This document shows positions 35,106 through 45,625 of a stretch of DNA of 64,000 nt, one piece after another. This DNA comes from Gnetum montanum. Its lineage: Eukaryota > Streptophyta > Gnetopsida > Gnetales > Gnetaceae. The stretch spans positions 580,939 through 644,938 of the forward strand of contig MNCI01015910.1 of the NCBI GenBank assembly GCA_015680685.1. The letters run 5' to 3'. Under the pieces are notes generated by a model. That model was not told the origin of the DNA, did not search any database, and was given only the letters and a program-made list of their open reading frames with translations. The stretch's first letter is position 1, and each line of letters begins with the position of its first letter. Position numbers and translations under genes: made by a program.

Positions 35106-36800
35106 TAGCCTCGCTTCCCGCAGCTTGGTAACTGTTTAGCCATACTATGGAACAGCAAGGGTGATATTTAGATAAAAATTATATGATGGTTGTGCTCTAT
35201 TAATAAGACTAGAGGTTTCATTTTCAAGTGATGATACCCATGAAAGGAAAATTTATCATGTCACTATGTGATGGAAAAAAAAAAGAGAAAAAGAATTGAA
35301 AGGTTTTATCAATTTGAAAAGCCCACCCCGTTCATGAATGCTTTATTAAAATCCCTGTTAACCATTTTTTGGTTCACGTTTTATGTTTGGCCCTGCCTTG
35401 CAAGAAAATAAAATAAAATACTCTGCTGGAAAGCGTCAATTTCTGAAATAATCAGAGCGGCAATGGAAGCGATCTGTAAATATTGGGAACAACTGAATCG
35501 TTCTTGAAGCGGCTCTGAATGGCAGCATTCAAGGTGTTCATTTTCTCCTTTTTTTCCGACCGCGGATGCAGCTCGCGAATCTATTTCTTTGTCGCTGCCG
35601 ATGCCGTTAATATTCGCGGTGTACTCGATGCCCTCCTGAACGTGATCTTCAAAATGGTCGCTGGAAGGCTCTGGTCAAGAATTTATGTACAGAAAACCTT
35701 GCGATTTCGTGGATTAAAACTCTGGAAAACCCATGAGACCTGGATTATTCACGCCTTGCAGAAACCGGAAATGCCCAAAATAGGAACGCCACAACAGTGG
35801 CTATGTTTTTTGGAGCGCTGCTCACGCTCACGCTGACATTAATCCTTCATCTCATCTCATTTCATCTGCGGGTGCAGTTTTAGTCATAGAAATCCTTATT
35901 CCTGTCACATGCCATGGTGACCGGACCACCGGACAGTGCAAGGGCAGCCTCAGGAACCTCGTTTCTTTATTAATTCCCAGCCTCCTCTGCAAGTAACGCC
36001 ATCATTCCAAAGTGGAGGAGATAGGGATATTTGTTCACTTTCGTCATAAACAACTACTCCTCCTCCTTCTCCTGCCTCTACACCTTCTCCGTCCGCCATT
36101 AAAACACCTCCGTCCTGCCCCACGAAACCCTCATCCCTGCTCAAGCACAAACCCCATCATCATCCACCCTGCAACAACATCTGGAACAACCCATTACAAG
36201 GAGGAAGGCATTACAGGGTAACCCTGACATGAGGCCGAGGCATGGGCATTTCAGTTTTAGTGCGGATTTCTTCATTAAGTAGCCTACAACAAGATTCAGT
36301 GACAAAAAACCTCCGCGTTCTACTCTCAAAAAATTGAAAATTACACTAGTTTCTCCCGCCTACGAGAGGCAGCAGTGGGGAATTTCCCGAGTCGTGATTA
36401 ATCAAGAAATTGTGGCATCGGGTTTATTTTTTCCTGTATCAAGTATGTAGTGAATTTTATGCGCAGTATTATAACATCACCACAATATTAACAAGGGAAT
36501 ATTTGGATGCTCGGCCGGCTTGAGGTTGGATGACTTACGCAGCAAAGAGAATTGAACAATTAAGAGCTAACCTTCTGAAAAATGAGTTTGAACAAGGGAT
36601 CGATGCTCATGATGTAGTTATTTAAGGGAATGAAGTGGGAATGAAGAGGCACTTTCATCTAATTTCTATTGCTAGTAAAAAAGGTTGTACAAGCCTCTTC
36701 AAATTATTTTGCAGCATGGCCAAGGGGAGATAGATGATCAAATTTTATTAATTGACCTTTATGTAGTTCCTAAATATATATATATAAAGTTATATGTATA
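35106..36800. other. Gene-poor stretch of mixed origin
   Basis: No supported gene. A plus frame at 35519-35833 (MAAFKVFIFSFFSDRG...) and a short one at 36527 (MTYAAKRIEQLRANLLKNEF) have protein-like composition but no recognised family. At 36359-36385 lies a 27-base match, with one mismatch, to the conserved 16S rRNA region CCTACGGGAGGCAGCAG. Confidence 0.4.
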
Positions 36801-37287
36801 GCTATTTTATAAAAAGGGGGGATTTATGAACATTTCCAACTATAGCTTTTATTTATGTAATTGTAACTTTATGTGGAAGTTGTAACTTCCTAACCTTAAT
36901 CCATGAAGTTGGTAACCACCACCAAGGCCACTTGTCAACTAAATGGGCTACTTCTCAACCACCAAGGACACGTGTCAGCTGCAGCTTGTTTCTCTCCATG
37001 ATGAAGACACTTGGCAACTCAATGAAGACACTTGGCAATTACATGGGACACATGTCAGATGCAGCATTTTTATCTCTTTTGTGGTTGAAACCACCCAATA
37101 TTGTTGTAACTTACCTAACTTGTTGGGCAAGTAACCTCCTAACTTGTTGGGCAAGAAATTTTCTAATTGGTGAGTCAAGTTACTTGAGAGAAAAGTTAGG
37201 TGAGATATTTTTAAGATATTTTTGAAATTGTAACTTCCCTACCTACCTTGGAATCCTATAAATAGGCTTCAAGGGCCAAGGGAGAGG
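36801..37287 (+). promoter_or_regulatory. LTR-like promoter region ending at the assembly gap
   Basis: It contains direct repeats (GAAGACACTTGGCAA twice; CTAACTTGTTGGGCAAG twice; GGACACGTGTCAG and GGACACATGTCAG). Then comes a TATA box (TATAAATAGG, about 37257-37266) followed by a purine-rich GGGCCAAGGGAGAGG. This is the look of U3/R of a plant LTR. The rest lies in the gap, so element type and ends are unknown. Confidence 0.45.
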
Positions 37288-38013
37288 NNNNNNNNNNNNN
37301 NNNNNNNNNNNNNNNNNNNNNNNNNNNNNNNNNNNNNNNNNNNNNNNNNNNNNNNNNNNNNNNNNNNNNNNNNNNNNNNNNNNNNNNNNNNNNNNNNNNN
37401 NNNNNNNNNNNNNNNNNNNNNNNNNNNNNNNNNNNNNNNNNNNNNNNNNNNNNNNNNNNNNNNNNNNNNNNNNNNNNNNNNNNNNNNNNNNNNNNNNNNN
37501 NNNNNNNNNNNNNNNNNNNNNNNNNNNNNNNNNNNNNNNNNNNNNNNNNNNNNNNNNNNNNNNNNNNNNNNNNNNNNNNNNNNNNNNNNNNNNNNNNNNN
37601 NNNNNNNNNNNNNNNNNNNNNNNNNNNNNNNNNNNNNNNNNNNNNNNNNNNNNNNNNNNNNNNNNNNNNNNNNNNNNNNNNNNNNNNNNNNNNNNNNNNN
37701 NNNNNNNNNNNNNNNNNNNNNNNNNNNNNNNNNNNNNNNNNNNNNNNNNNNNNNNNNNNNNNNNNNNNNNNNNNNNNNNNNNNNNNNNNNNNNNNNNNNN
37801 NNNNNNNNNNNNNNNNNNNNNNNNNNNNNNNNNNNNNNNNNNNNNNNNNNNNNNNNNNNNNNNNNNNNNNNNNNNNNNNNNNNNNNNNNNNNNNNNNNNN
37901 NNNNNNNNNNNNNNNNNNNNNNNNNNNNNNNNNNNNNNNNNNNNNNNNNNNNNNNNNNNNNNNNNNNNNNNNNNNNNNNNNNNNNNNNNNNNNNNNNNNN
38001 NNNNNNNNNNNNN
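37288..38013. other. Assembly gap (726 N)
   Basis: Run of undetermined bases. Any frame reported through it is meaningless. Confidence 1.
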
Positions 38014-38245
38014 AAAGTTGGCTGAATCTCATAAAGTAAGTCATTTGTATTTCACACACACGCAATCGTTACATTTCACACAACCGCACGCCGCAACAGC
38101 ACACACACATACTCACATTAACTACTGAGTTATTTGGAGGTATCTGGGCCTTGGTGTAGCCAGAGACCAGCGGGCACCTAAATCCTGTTCGAGGACACTC
38201 GTTGGCGGTCGCGTCCCAAACGGTCGCCAACAGTAACCAACGCAA

Positions 38246-39683
38246 CTAGTGCCGCCGCATGGCCGAGCCAGCGTTGTGCCTCCTTGATGTCGCCATAGCG
38301 GAAGAGGAGGGTATTCGTGTCGCGGCCGAAAATTGTAAGGGTAATCTCCTAGGATTCCCTGACTGAACAATGCAAGACACATGTCAAAAACATTATTACA
38401 CAACATTCAAGATCCACGATTACATACGCAACAATAAAATATGTAGTAATTTCACCAGGTCCAAATGGCAGAGGAAATGGAGGAAGTTTCCTCTGCACGT
38501 CCGTGACGGTAAGGGGGGGATCCAAAGTCCATTCTTCATGTAACCACCCGAGATTCTGGCAATTCTGGAAGGAATCAGCATAACGGGTGGGGTACTAATG
38601 AATGTCGAAGGTAATCTGCCCCATTACACCAGTGCATACATTGCTAGTTGAGGTAAACGCCTTTATTGCCGTCTCGGTCCAAGTTAATGTATCACTATCA
38701 CCTATCAACTTGTTCTCATGGATAAAAAACCTGTATCATACGACGTATTCTTATCTTATGCTTTACAAATCCAGATGATAAACACATAATGACTATATCA
38801 CCAACAAAAACAACTTACCCGCCCGAATAATACACTATGCCTGGTGGGTTCTGGAAGTAAGTTGAGACATGATAGGCCATGAACAAAGTATTGTATGCAT
38901 GGTAACAGCTAAACTGGGCCATTTCCTAGATCCAACTTAAATGCCTCAACCCTCTGGCGCTAAGTTCGCGGTCCTGGGGACGACCAGTGTCGATAGCCCC
39001 GTCTATCAAGAAAGCCAGGATTCCCTACGTAGAACCCACTAACAGGTGTTCCAAAATGGCGCCAGCAATATCTCCCGATAGGTGTGACCATACAATAATG
39101 TTGTAGTTACACAGCAAGAACTACAGAAACTCCAGCGCATCCTTTTGGAACCATATGGCCCTCCCCTGCAACCGAGTCTGAGGGGGAGGAACGTTGGGTA
39201 TGATCAGGTTTATACAGCATAAAACCCCGACTATATCTAAGACGATTAAGGCGGGTTTTAACATGATACTATACAAAGAAAATAATAAACATATCAATGT
39301 CTAGATTCAGATTTGCATGCTTAAATTATAGAAAATCTGCAAATTACGCTTAGCTATTCATGCCGAAATCGTTTAAACCCTTGCAACAGTACAAGGTTTG
39401 TCCCTGACAATGGCGATAGACGCAATCCTGTTGTATAAACCCTCATCTTAACGCTAGGTCTATAGTCTAAAACTCTAATTTACGCAGACAACGCGACAAG
39501 AATAAACACTATAAAAAGGAGACATATCATTAAAAACAATGCGAATAAGCAAGGGATGGCCTACCGATTCAAAGGCGTAACGTCTCTCACTTCGACCATG
39601 GCCTGCGAGGCATGCTGCAGGCTCCCTTATACTTCGTCAATCTTGGCCAATTTCGCATTCTTCCCTCTTACTTTCGGTGCCAT
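38246..39683 (-). pseudogene. Antisense four-exon gene, FCP1/NIF-type HAD phosphatase-like
   Basis: Exons on the minus strand: 39683-39565, 39268-38819, 38730-38456 and 38358-38246 (119, 450, 275 and 113 bases; 957 in total, 318 codons plus stop). All introns are GT...AG and every junction preserves phase. The start is in good context (AACAATGGC). Exon 2 gives KPALIVLDIVGVLC (FCP1 motif I, DxDxT; the second Asp is Val53), then RAIWFQKDALEFL, YNIIVWSHLSG (motif II) and NTLFMAYHV...NPPGIVY. In that last segment FCP1-like enzymes have a DD pair, here Ala-Tyr. In-frame stops fall at codons 19, 89, 121, 154 and 235, with no frameshift. It is a decayed, catalytically doubtful copy of a cellular-type gene. 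The family call rests on motif pattern and order only. Confidence 0.65.
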
Positions 39684-40169
39684 TGTTACAGTTCTAACAC
39701 CTTCACACTTGCACACTTTCACTCCTTTATGAGTAACGCACTGTAATCTTTCGCTCTTCCTCCTTCTCTCTGTAATAGCTGAGAATTCAAATTCGCAATA
39801 ACCAACAACCTGTTTTCAATGAGATCTACTTACTTATATGCGAAATTAACCGACTTGACGCCCGATTTCAGCAAGACTTACCCAAATACTAGTGTCAGTA
39901 TGAGCTGGAACCCAAAAATCAAGCCATTAATTGTGACAGATATTGCATGCATTACGGTCTGAAACAATCCTAAACTACTGTATCTTATCTCCTCGTAATC
40001 AAGTTGCATTGATTACAGGCTATTCACAGAATTTGAAAATCAGTTAGTTTTTTACGCTTGATAACATCACGTCACATCCTCTTAGACTAAACCAAGCGTT
40101 ACTCGTTAAATACTTATCGCATCAAACTTAGCATCTTTCTAATTACTCTCGTATTTGACAATTTTGCAG
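39684..40169. other. Region upstream of the antisense gene and before the RT acceptor
   Basis: Non-coding. On the minus strand it would hold the 5' leader or promoter of the phosphatase-like gene. On the plus strand it is the end of the candidate intron, with the pyrimidine-rich acceptor at 40150-40169. Confidence 0.5.
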
Positions 40170-42498
40170 GATAATCGGCCAATGGATGAAACTTTGTCTG
40201 CACCGCTAGTTTTAATAGGCCTACAAGGTGAAATCATTAGATAACTTGATCCAACACTAATAGAAACCTTGCCCTTAGTGACACAACCATAGCCATGTCG
40301 GAAACATCCCTAGACTGGCTAGAACAATCGACGCGTATGCTAGATCTGGAAGCTGGAGATGTAACTGAAGACCCACTCAACGAGGTCTCTGTGGTTACGC
40401 ATAGGGGTGAGACTAAGACTCTCAAGGTTAGTTCTCTATTAGACCAAAAGGCACATGACGACATAAAATAGGTCCTCCAGAATAATATCACGGTGTTTGC
40501 ATGGTCATACGAGGATATGCTGGGACTGGACCCAAGGTTAATACAACACAACATAATCCTAGATCCCCATATCAAAGCAATTAAGCAAAAAGCACGGAAG
40601 ATCAAACCAGAGATCGCGCTAGCAGTGCGTGATGAGATCACCAAACTGTATCAGGCTGGTTTCATCCACGTGGTCGATTACTCGGATTGGGTATCTAACA
40701 TTGTATTTGTCCCAAAGAAGACTGGAAGTATACGCATCTGTATAGAATTCCGAGACTTGAACAAAGCTATAATTAAGGATAATTTCCCACTACCGAGTAT
40801 CGACCAACTAGTCGATACAACAGCTGGGCATGCGCTTCTATCCTTTATGGATGGCTTTTCGGGCTATAATCAGATTCGCATCAACCCAGAACATCAACTG
40901 ACCACAACGTTCATGACATCCTGGGGCACCTTTTTGCTATACCATGATGCCTTTTGGGTTAAAAAATGTTAGAGCTACATATCAACGAGCCATGACATAC
41001 ATCTTTAACGATTACCTTCTAGGGAAACTGAATGATTATGTTGACGATATAGCTATTAAGTCTATAAAGTCAGACAACCATTCAGGGGATCTGGAGTTAG
41101 TCCTTAAGAGATGTTCTAAATACGACCTCCGGCTTAACCCAAAGAAGTGTGTATTCAGCATCAAAATCGGACGCATGCTAGGGTTTGTGGTATCGGAAAC
41201 TGGTATACGCGTGGATCCTGACAAAGTCAAAGCCATTGTTGAATTGACACCCCCTACGAATCTTAAGCAATTATGCAGATTACAGGGGAGGTTACAGTTT
41301 ATCAGGCGGTTCATCTCAAGATTAACCAATAAGTTACACCCTATGCAACATTTGCTTAAAAAGGGGGTTAATTTCAAATGGATGGACGATTGTCAGTGCG
41401 CGTTTGACAGCTTGAAGCAAGAGCTTCAACGCTTGCCAGCAATTTTCCCACCGCAAAGGGATCGACTGTTTTACATCTACCTCGCAACTTCAAACGTAGC
41501 CTTAGCTGCATTACTCTGTCAAAAGAGGGATGATGGGTCAGAAGTACCCATCTACTACTTGAGTCATGCTCTATGTGCGTATGAAATGAGGTATAACGAA
41601 GTAGAGTGTAACTGCTTAGCATTAGTATTTACGCTCAAGAAGTGTAGACATTATCTTTTTCGTAGCCAAGTTAACATCATCTGTAAAAATAACATCCTTA
41701 GGACCATTACGCATAATCTGTATGAAAGTAGTAAAATAGCTCGTTGGAAAGCTATCACGGTAGATTTCGATCTGCATTACATCGGTCAATCTTCTACGAA
41801 AGGCCAAGCGATAGCTGACCAATTAGTAACATCACCTATTGACAGTCAGGCAACCATAGAGCCTGAGTTTCCGGATAAACATGTACATAGTTTAAGCCCT
41901 ATTTTAACAGGCCTCGAAGCAACGTTATACTTTGACGGAGCTTCAACCGTTAGAGGCGGCAGCACCGCTATAGTTATTATGCTATCACCTAAGGATGTGC
42001 ATCTTCACGCTTATTGCTTGACCTTTCCCTATACGAACAATGTGGCAGAATATGAGGGGCTTCTCAGGGGATTATTAACTACCAGAGAACTCAATGTTCG
42101 ACACCTGGAAATTAGGGGTGATTCGATGCTCATTATAAATCATATCACAGGAGTCTACACCTGCAAGGCTGCACATTTACAGCCCTACTGCGATATGGCT
42201 AAAGATCTTTTGAAGCGATTCACGACCATCGATGCCCAACACGTGCCACAAAATGATAACACACTGGTCGATGCACTAGCTACACTCGCTTTAAACGTGA
42301 CATCGCACCTCTTCGACACCTGCCCCACATTAATAACAGATTGCACAGATCCCATCATTCAGGCAGCGCAAATATCTTCGTTGCTCGAGGATAGCACACC
42401 AGAGTGGTATGACAACATCAAAACTTACCTTTTGCAAGGCAAGCCACCACACGAATTAACACGCGCGCAAAAGGATGCAATCCGCAAGCAAGCTAGGT
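40170..42498 (+). pseudogene. pol: Tat-element reverse transcriptase and double RNase H
   Basis: RT starts after a linker with FAWSYEDMLGLDPRLIQH. It contains the LPSIDQLVDTTAGHALLSFM and DGFSGYNQIRIN blocks and the catalytic YVDDIAIKS at about 41035. One extra base near 40946 shifts the frame at YHDAFW/MMPFGLKN. RNase H (RT-type) covers about 41455-41830 (FYIYLATSNVALAALLCQ, YYLSHALCAYEMRYNEVECN). A second, archaeal-like RNase H covers about 41915-42290, with LYFDGAS, NNVAEYEGLL, IRGDSMLIINH and NTLVDALATLA, keeping the D-E-D-D set. Stops: TAG at 40469 and at 42498. Confidence 0.95.
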
Positions 42499-43646
42499 AG
42501 TACGTCATCATAGGAGACAGTACTCTTTGTAGACACTCTTTCGATGGCATGCTGCTTACTTGCGTTAACAAAGACCAAGCACAACGTATATTTGGCAAAG
42601 TCCACGAAGGATTATGCGAAGGACACGTAGCACCACGAGCTATGGCTTCAAAAATCCATCGCTTAGGGTATTACTGGCCTTACATGGAAAAAGATTCTCT
42701 AACAAAGGTTAAAACGTGCGACACGTGTCAGCGTTATGCAAATCTTATACACATGTCGTCCATAGAATTACACACAACTCAGATAACATGGCCATTTCAA
42801 CGATGGGGACTAGACATCATAGGGCCTATCACACCGAAATCTTCTGTAGGTCATAGCTTCATAATTATTGCTACTGAGTACTTCACGAAGTGGGTAGAAG
42901 CTATTCCTTTACAGAAGATCACATCTCAACAAATTTTCCATTTCATCCTAGACAACATTGTAACCAGATTTGGTCTCCCGATGACTATCGTGACCGATAA
43001 CGGGCCATAATTTAGTAGTACGGAAACCAAGTTCTTCTGTGATAGCCTTGGCATTAAACAATCTTTTTCCTTACCCTATTACCCACAAGCGAATGGTCAA
43101 GCTAAAGCCACAAATAAAGTCATTATCAATCTACTCAAGAAAATGCTTGATAGTAATAAGAAACGGTGGCATGAAAAGATCCTCTATGTGCTATGGGCAT
43201 ATCATACTACATGTAGGATGGCTACAGATAGTACGCCCTATAGCCTAGTCTACGGATATGAGGCAGTGCTGCCACTTGAATTACAAGTTCCTTCTCTGAG
43301 AATGGTCCTCTCCATGATTATAAATGAGGCTAAACACACCGAATCTCAGATCATGGATTTGGACTCAGTAGAAGAGAAGCGAATACAAACACTTGATGCA
43401 ATCGAGAATTATCAAGACAAACAGAGGCAAAAGCATCGCCATAATCTCCAGCAGCATCTGATCAAGAAAGGAGATTTAGTTCTCAAGGTCATTCGTGAAC
43501 CAGTGGGCAAATTCTCTGCAAACTGGGAGGGCCCTTTCTTGGTGGCTAATGTGTATGACAACAGAGCATTCAAACTAGCGGATATCGACGGCAATGAGTT
43601 ACCGAATCTTGTGAATCACATATATCTAAAGCGGTACTACATCTAG
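42499..43646 (+). pseudogene. pol: Tat-element integrase
   Basis: In frame with the upstream RNase H, separated only by the TAG. The HHCC zinc finger (HEGLCEGHVAPRAM...CDTCQRY) lies at about 42600-42735. The catalytic core has RWGLDIIGPI (first Asp) and TDNGP followed by a TAA at 43007-43009 where Gln is usual (second Asp kept). At the third catalytic position, GQAKATNKVI stands where relatives have GQAEATNK, so the Glu has become Lys. The C-terminal part (ENYQDKQRQKHRHN..., LVLKVIREPVGKFSANWEGPF) continues to a natural end at 43644. Integrase is dead by two independent lesions. Confidence 0.93.
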
Positions 43647-43669
43647 CTACATCTCTAGTGTTAACATCA

Positions 43670-44430
43670 GGTATGGCAACAACCATCCGCTATGATGCTA
43701 AACTGGCAACAACGTCCGCTACGACAGAAAACTGGCACTCCCTTCACGCGTTCGCCACGACGCTAAATTGGCACTGACCGTCCACCATGATGCAAAACTG
43801 GTAAGTTGCAATCATCCGCTATGACGCTAAACTAGGAACAACTGTCTGCTACGACGTAAAACTGGCACTCCCTTCATGTGTCCACCACGATGCTAAACTG
43901 GCACTGACTATCCATCACGACGCAAAACTAGTAAGTTGCAACTGTCCGCTATGACGCTAAACTGGCAACAAATGTCCGCTATGAAGTAAAACTGGCATTC
44001 CCTTCACGCGTCCACCACGACGCTAAACTAGCACTAACCATCCACCACGACACGAAACTGGTAAGTTGCAACCGTCTGCTACGACGTAAAACTGGCAGTG
44101 TTGTACAAGTCCACCAAGAAGAAAAACTGGCATCTTTGGCACACGTCCGCCATGATGCTAAACTGGCATCGCCTGTCCGCCATGACACAAAATTGGCACA
44201 GGTAAGTAGCTGTCTGTTGAGACATGAAACCAGCATAGACTTGTCCCTGGGTCATGACACAAAATTGACACCCACAGTACGGTCTGCTGAGACCATAAAT
44301 CAGCCTTGCCACCGTTCGCTACGACGTAAAACTAGCATTTCTTGGTCCGCCTAGACGTTAAACTAGGACCATGGTCTGCTGAGACTTAAAACCAGCAACG
44401 ACAGTCTACTAGGACTTAAAACTGGGACTT
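43670..44430. repeat. Degenerate tandem repeat behind pol
   Basis: Dozens of units of about 22-30 bases are built on CCGCTACGACGTAAAACTGG, with variants such as CACCACGACGCTAAACTGGC. They end where GCAACGACAGTCTACTAGG decays into unique sequence. Tat elements such as Grande commonly carry tandem repeats between integrase and the 3' LTR. Confidence 0.9.
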
Positions 44431-45625
44431 ACAAACTACCATCATACAAATCAAGCGAGCGTACTCATCTCTGTGCAGCTATAAAACAAATGGGATGGGA
44501 TGCTGGAACAGCCCTAGCATCACTACCTCACTAACATTCTGCTGATCCCTCGGATGTGCTGAAAGGCATACTACTGACCCCTCGAAGATGCCGTCACTGC
44601 ACCCACTACAGCAGTGGCACCTTTGAGAGTTTAGATTCACCGATCGGAGCCCCAAAGGAGTTCTTATCAACTACGACTTTGGGAACCTCTGCTCATCATC
44701 ACTATCAGGCTCTAGCTTCATAGATTCACCTAGCTGGTTCTTTACATAGCCAGTCAGGTGCACTAAGTTTGATGTTCTTTGGCGGCGATATGCTAGGCCG
44801 AGCGTCAATGCTGAAGACTCTAGCCTCGTGCTACAGTTCCTCCTTCAGGGCCCGTTGACTTTATCTTGCCTCAAATAGTACTTGTTTCAACAACCTTGCT
44901 GGTAATTCACACAAGCAATGGTATACTCTGTTCTCTTCTTTGGTTGCAGGCTACTTATTACGAGGACATCGTTCGAAGGTGCGTTCATCTGAGTGGTATA
45001 GTACCGACAGCGTTTTGAGATGGCTACTTGAGTTAACCTGTCCACTCGGGGGGTGCATCCTTGTGTTCCTCATGATCCTACCCCTAGCCGTTATCACTAT
45101 CCTTAACTATCCCATTTGCTTCCCTTACGCAAACTGTGAAACACTTTCCGCATTTGCATTACACTCAAGTCCATGAACCGGCGTAATGCAACTCGCCTAA
45201 TGGATGGCAAAAAAAAGGGGGGGGACGGTAAAATGGGTAAAACTCATCTCACCCAGGCTGTGCAGATGCAACACAATTCGTCTACGCAAGCCCCTTCATC
45301 TACAAAATGACAGCATAACTCCATGCAAACGCAATTGCAGGAGAAAGCCTAAGTGCTTATGCGTGAAAAAGCTATCCCTACTCATTTGGATCTTCCCCGA
45401 ACCTCACTTGGGTCTTCCCCGAACCTCATTTGAGTCTTCCCTGAACCTGTTTCCTCCTATACTATCCTATCTCCCATTTCCCTCATCTCTGCATCTCTAT
45501 GTTGACAGGGCGACACTTGAGTAACCATTGATGAACGTTGTTGGTACTTTTACCTATCTAGTGTTTCATATTCTTCGTCGACGTCTTTCGGGCAAGTCCT
45601 CTAACCATCAATAAAGAGGAGCCAT
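44431..45625 (+). other. 3' untranslated region of the Tat element
   Basis: No convincing frame. A homopolymer purine run (A8G8) lies at about 45209-45224. The purine-rich AATAAAGAGGAGCCAT directly before the 3' LTR (45610-45625) is a better-placed polypurine-tract candidate. Three near-copies of a ~25-base GGATCTTCCCCGAACCTCA motif lie at 45388-45450. Confidence 0.6.

Larger units (their letters stand above)
31971..40169 (+). other. Candidate Ogre-type intron between protease and RT, carrying antisense genes
   Basis: RT-linked coding sequence restarts right after CGTATTTGACAATTTTGCAG, a good plant acceptor (AG at 40168-40169). A donor could be GTAAAG at 31929 or another GT nearby; it is not resolved. 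Ogre elements are known to splice an intron at this position. The sequence inside is unlike pol and carries two spliced-looking genes on the other strand, a short tandem repeat, an LTR-like promoter and an assembly gap. It could instead be a later insertion. Confidence 0.55.

Noticed and set aside
35519-35836. 105-codon plus frame as a gene
   Set aside because: Composition is plausible but there is no motif, partner exon or homologous copy in the window; mentioned only in the region description.
37256-38065. 269-codon minus-strand frame
   Set aside because: Almost entirely undetermined bases; not a gene.
41036-41822. Minus-strand frames inside RT/RNase H
   Set aside because: Shadows of the well-supported plus-strand pol.
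43979-44354. Frames in the tandem repeat behind pol
   Set aside because: Repeat translation (SxxxWWT and RHDxKL patterns), not a protein gene.
45209-45224. A8G8 tract as the polypurine tract of the Tat element
   Set aside because: It lies about 400 bases before the LTR start fixed by the target duplication; the purine run at 45610-45625 is better placed.
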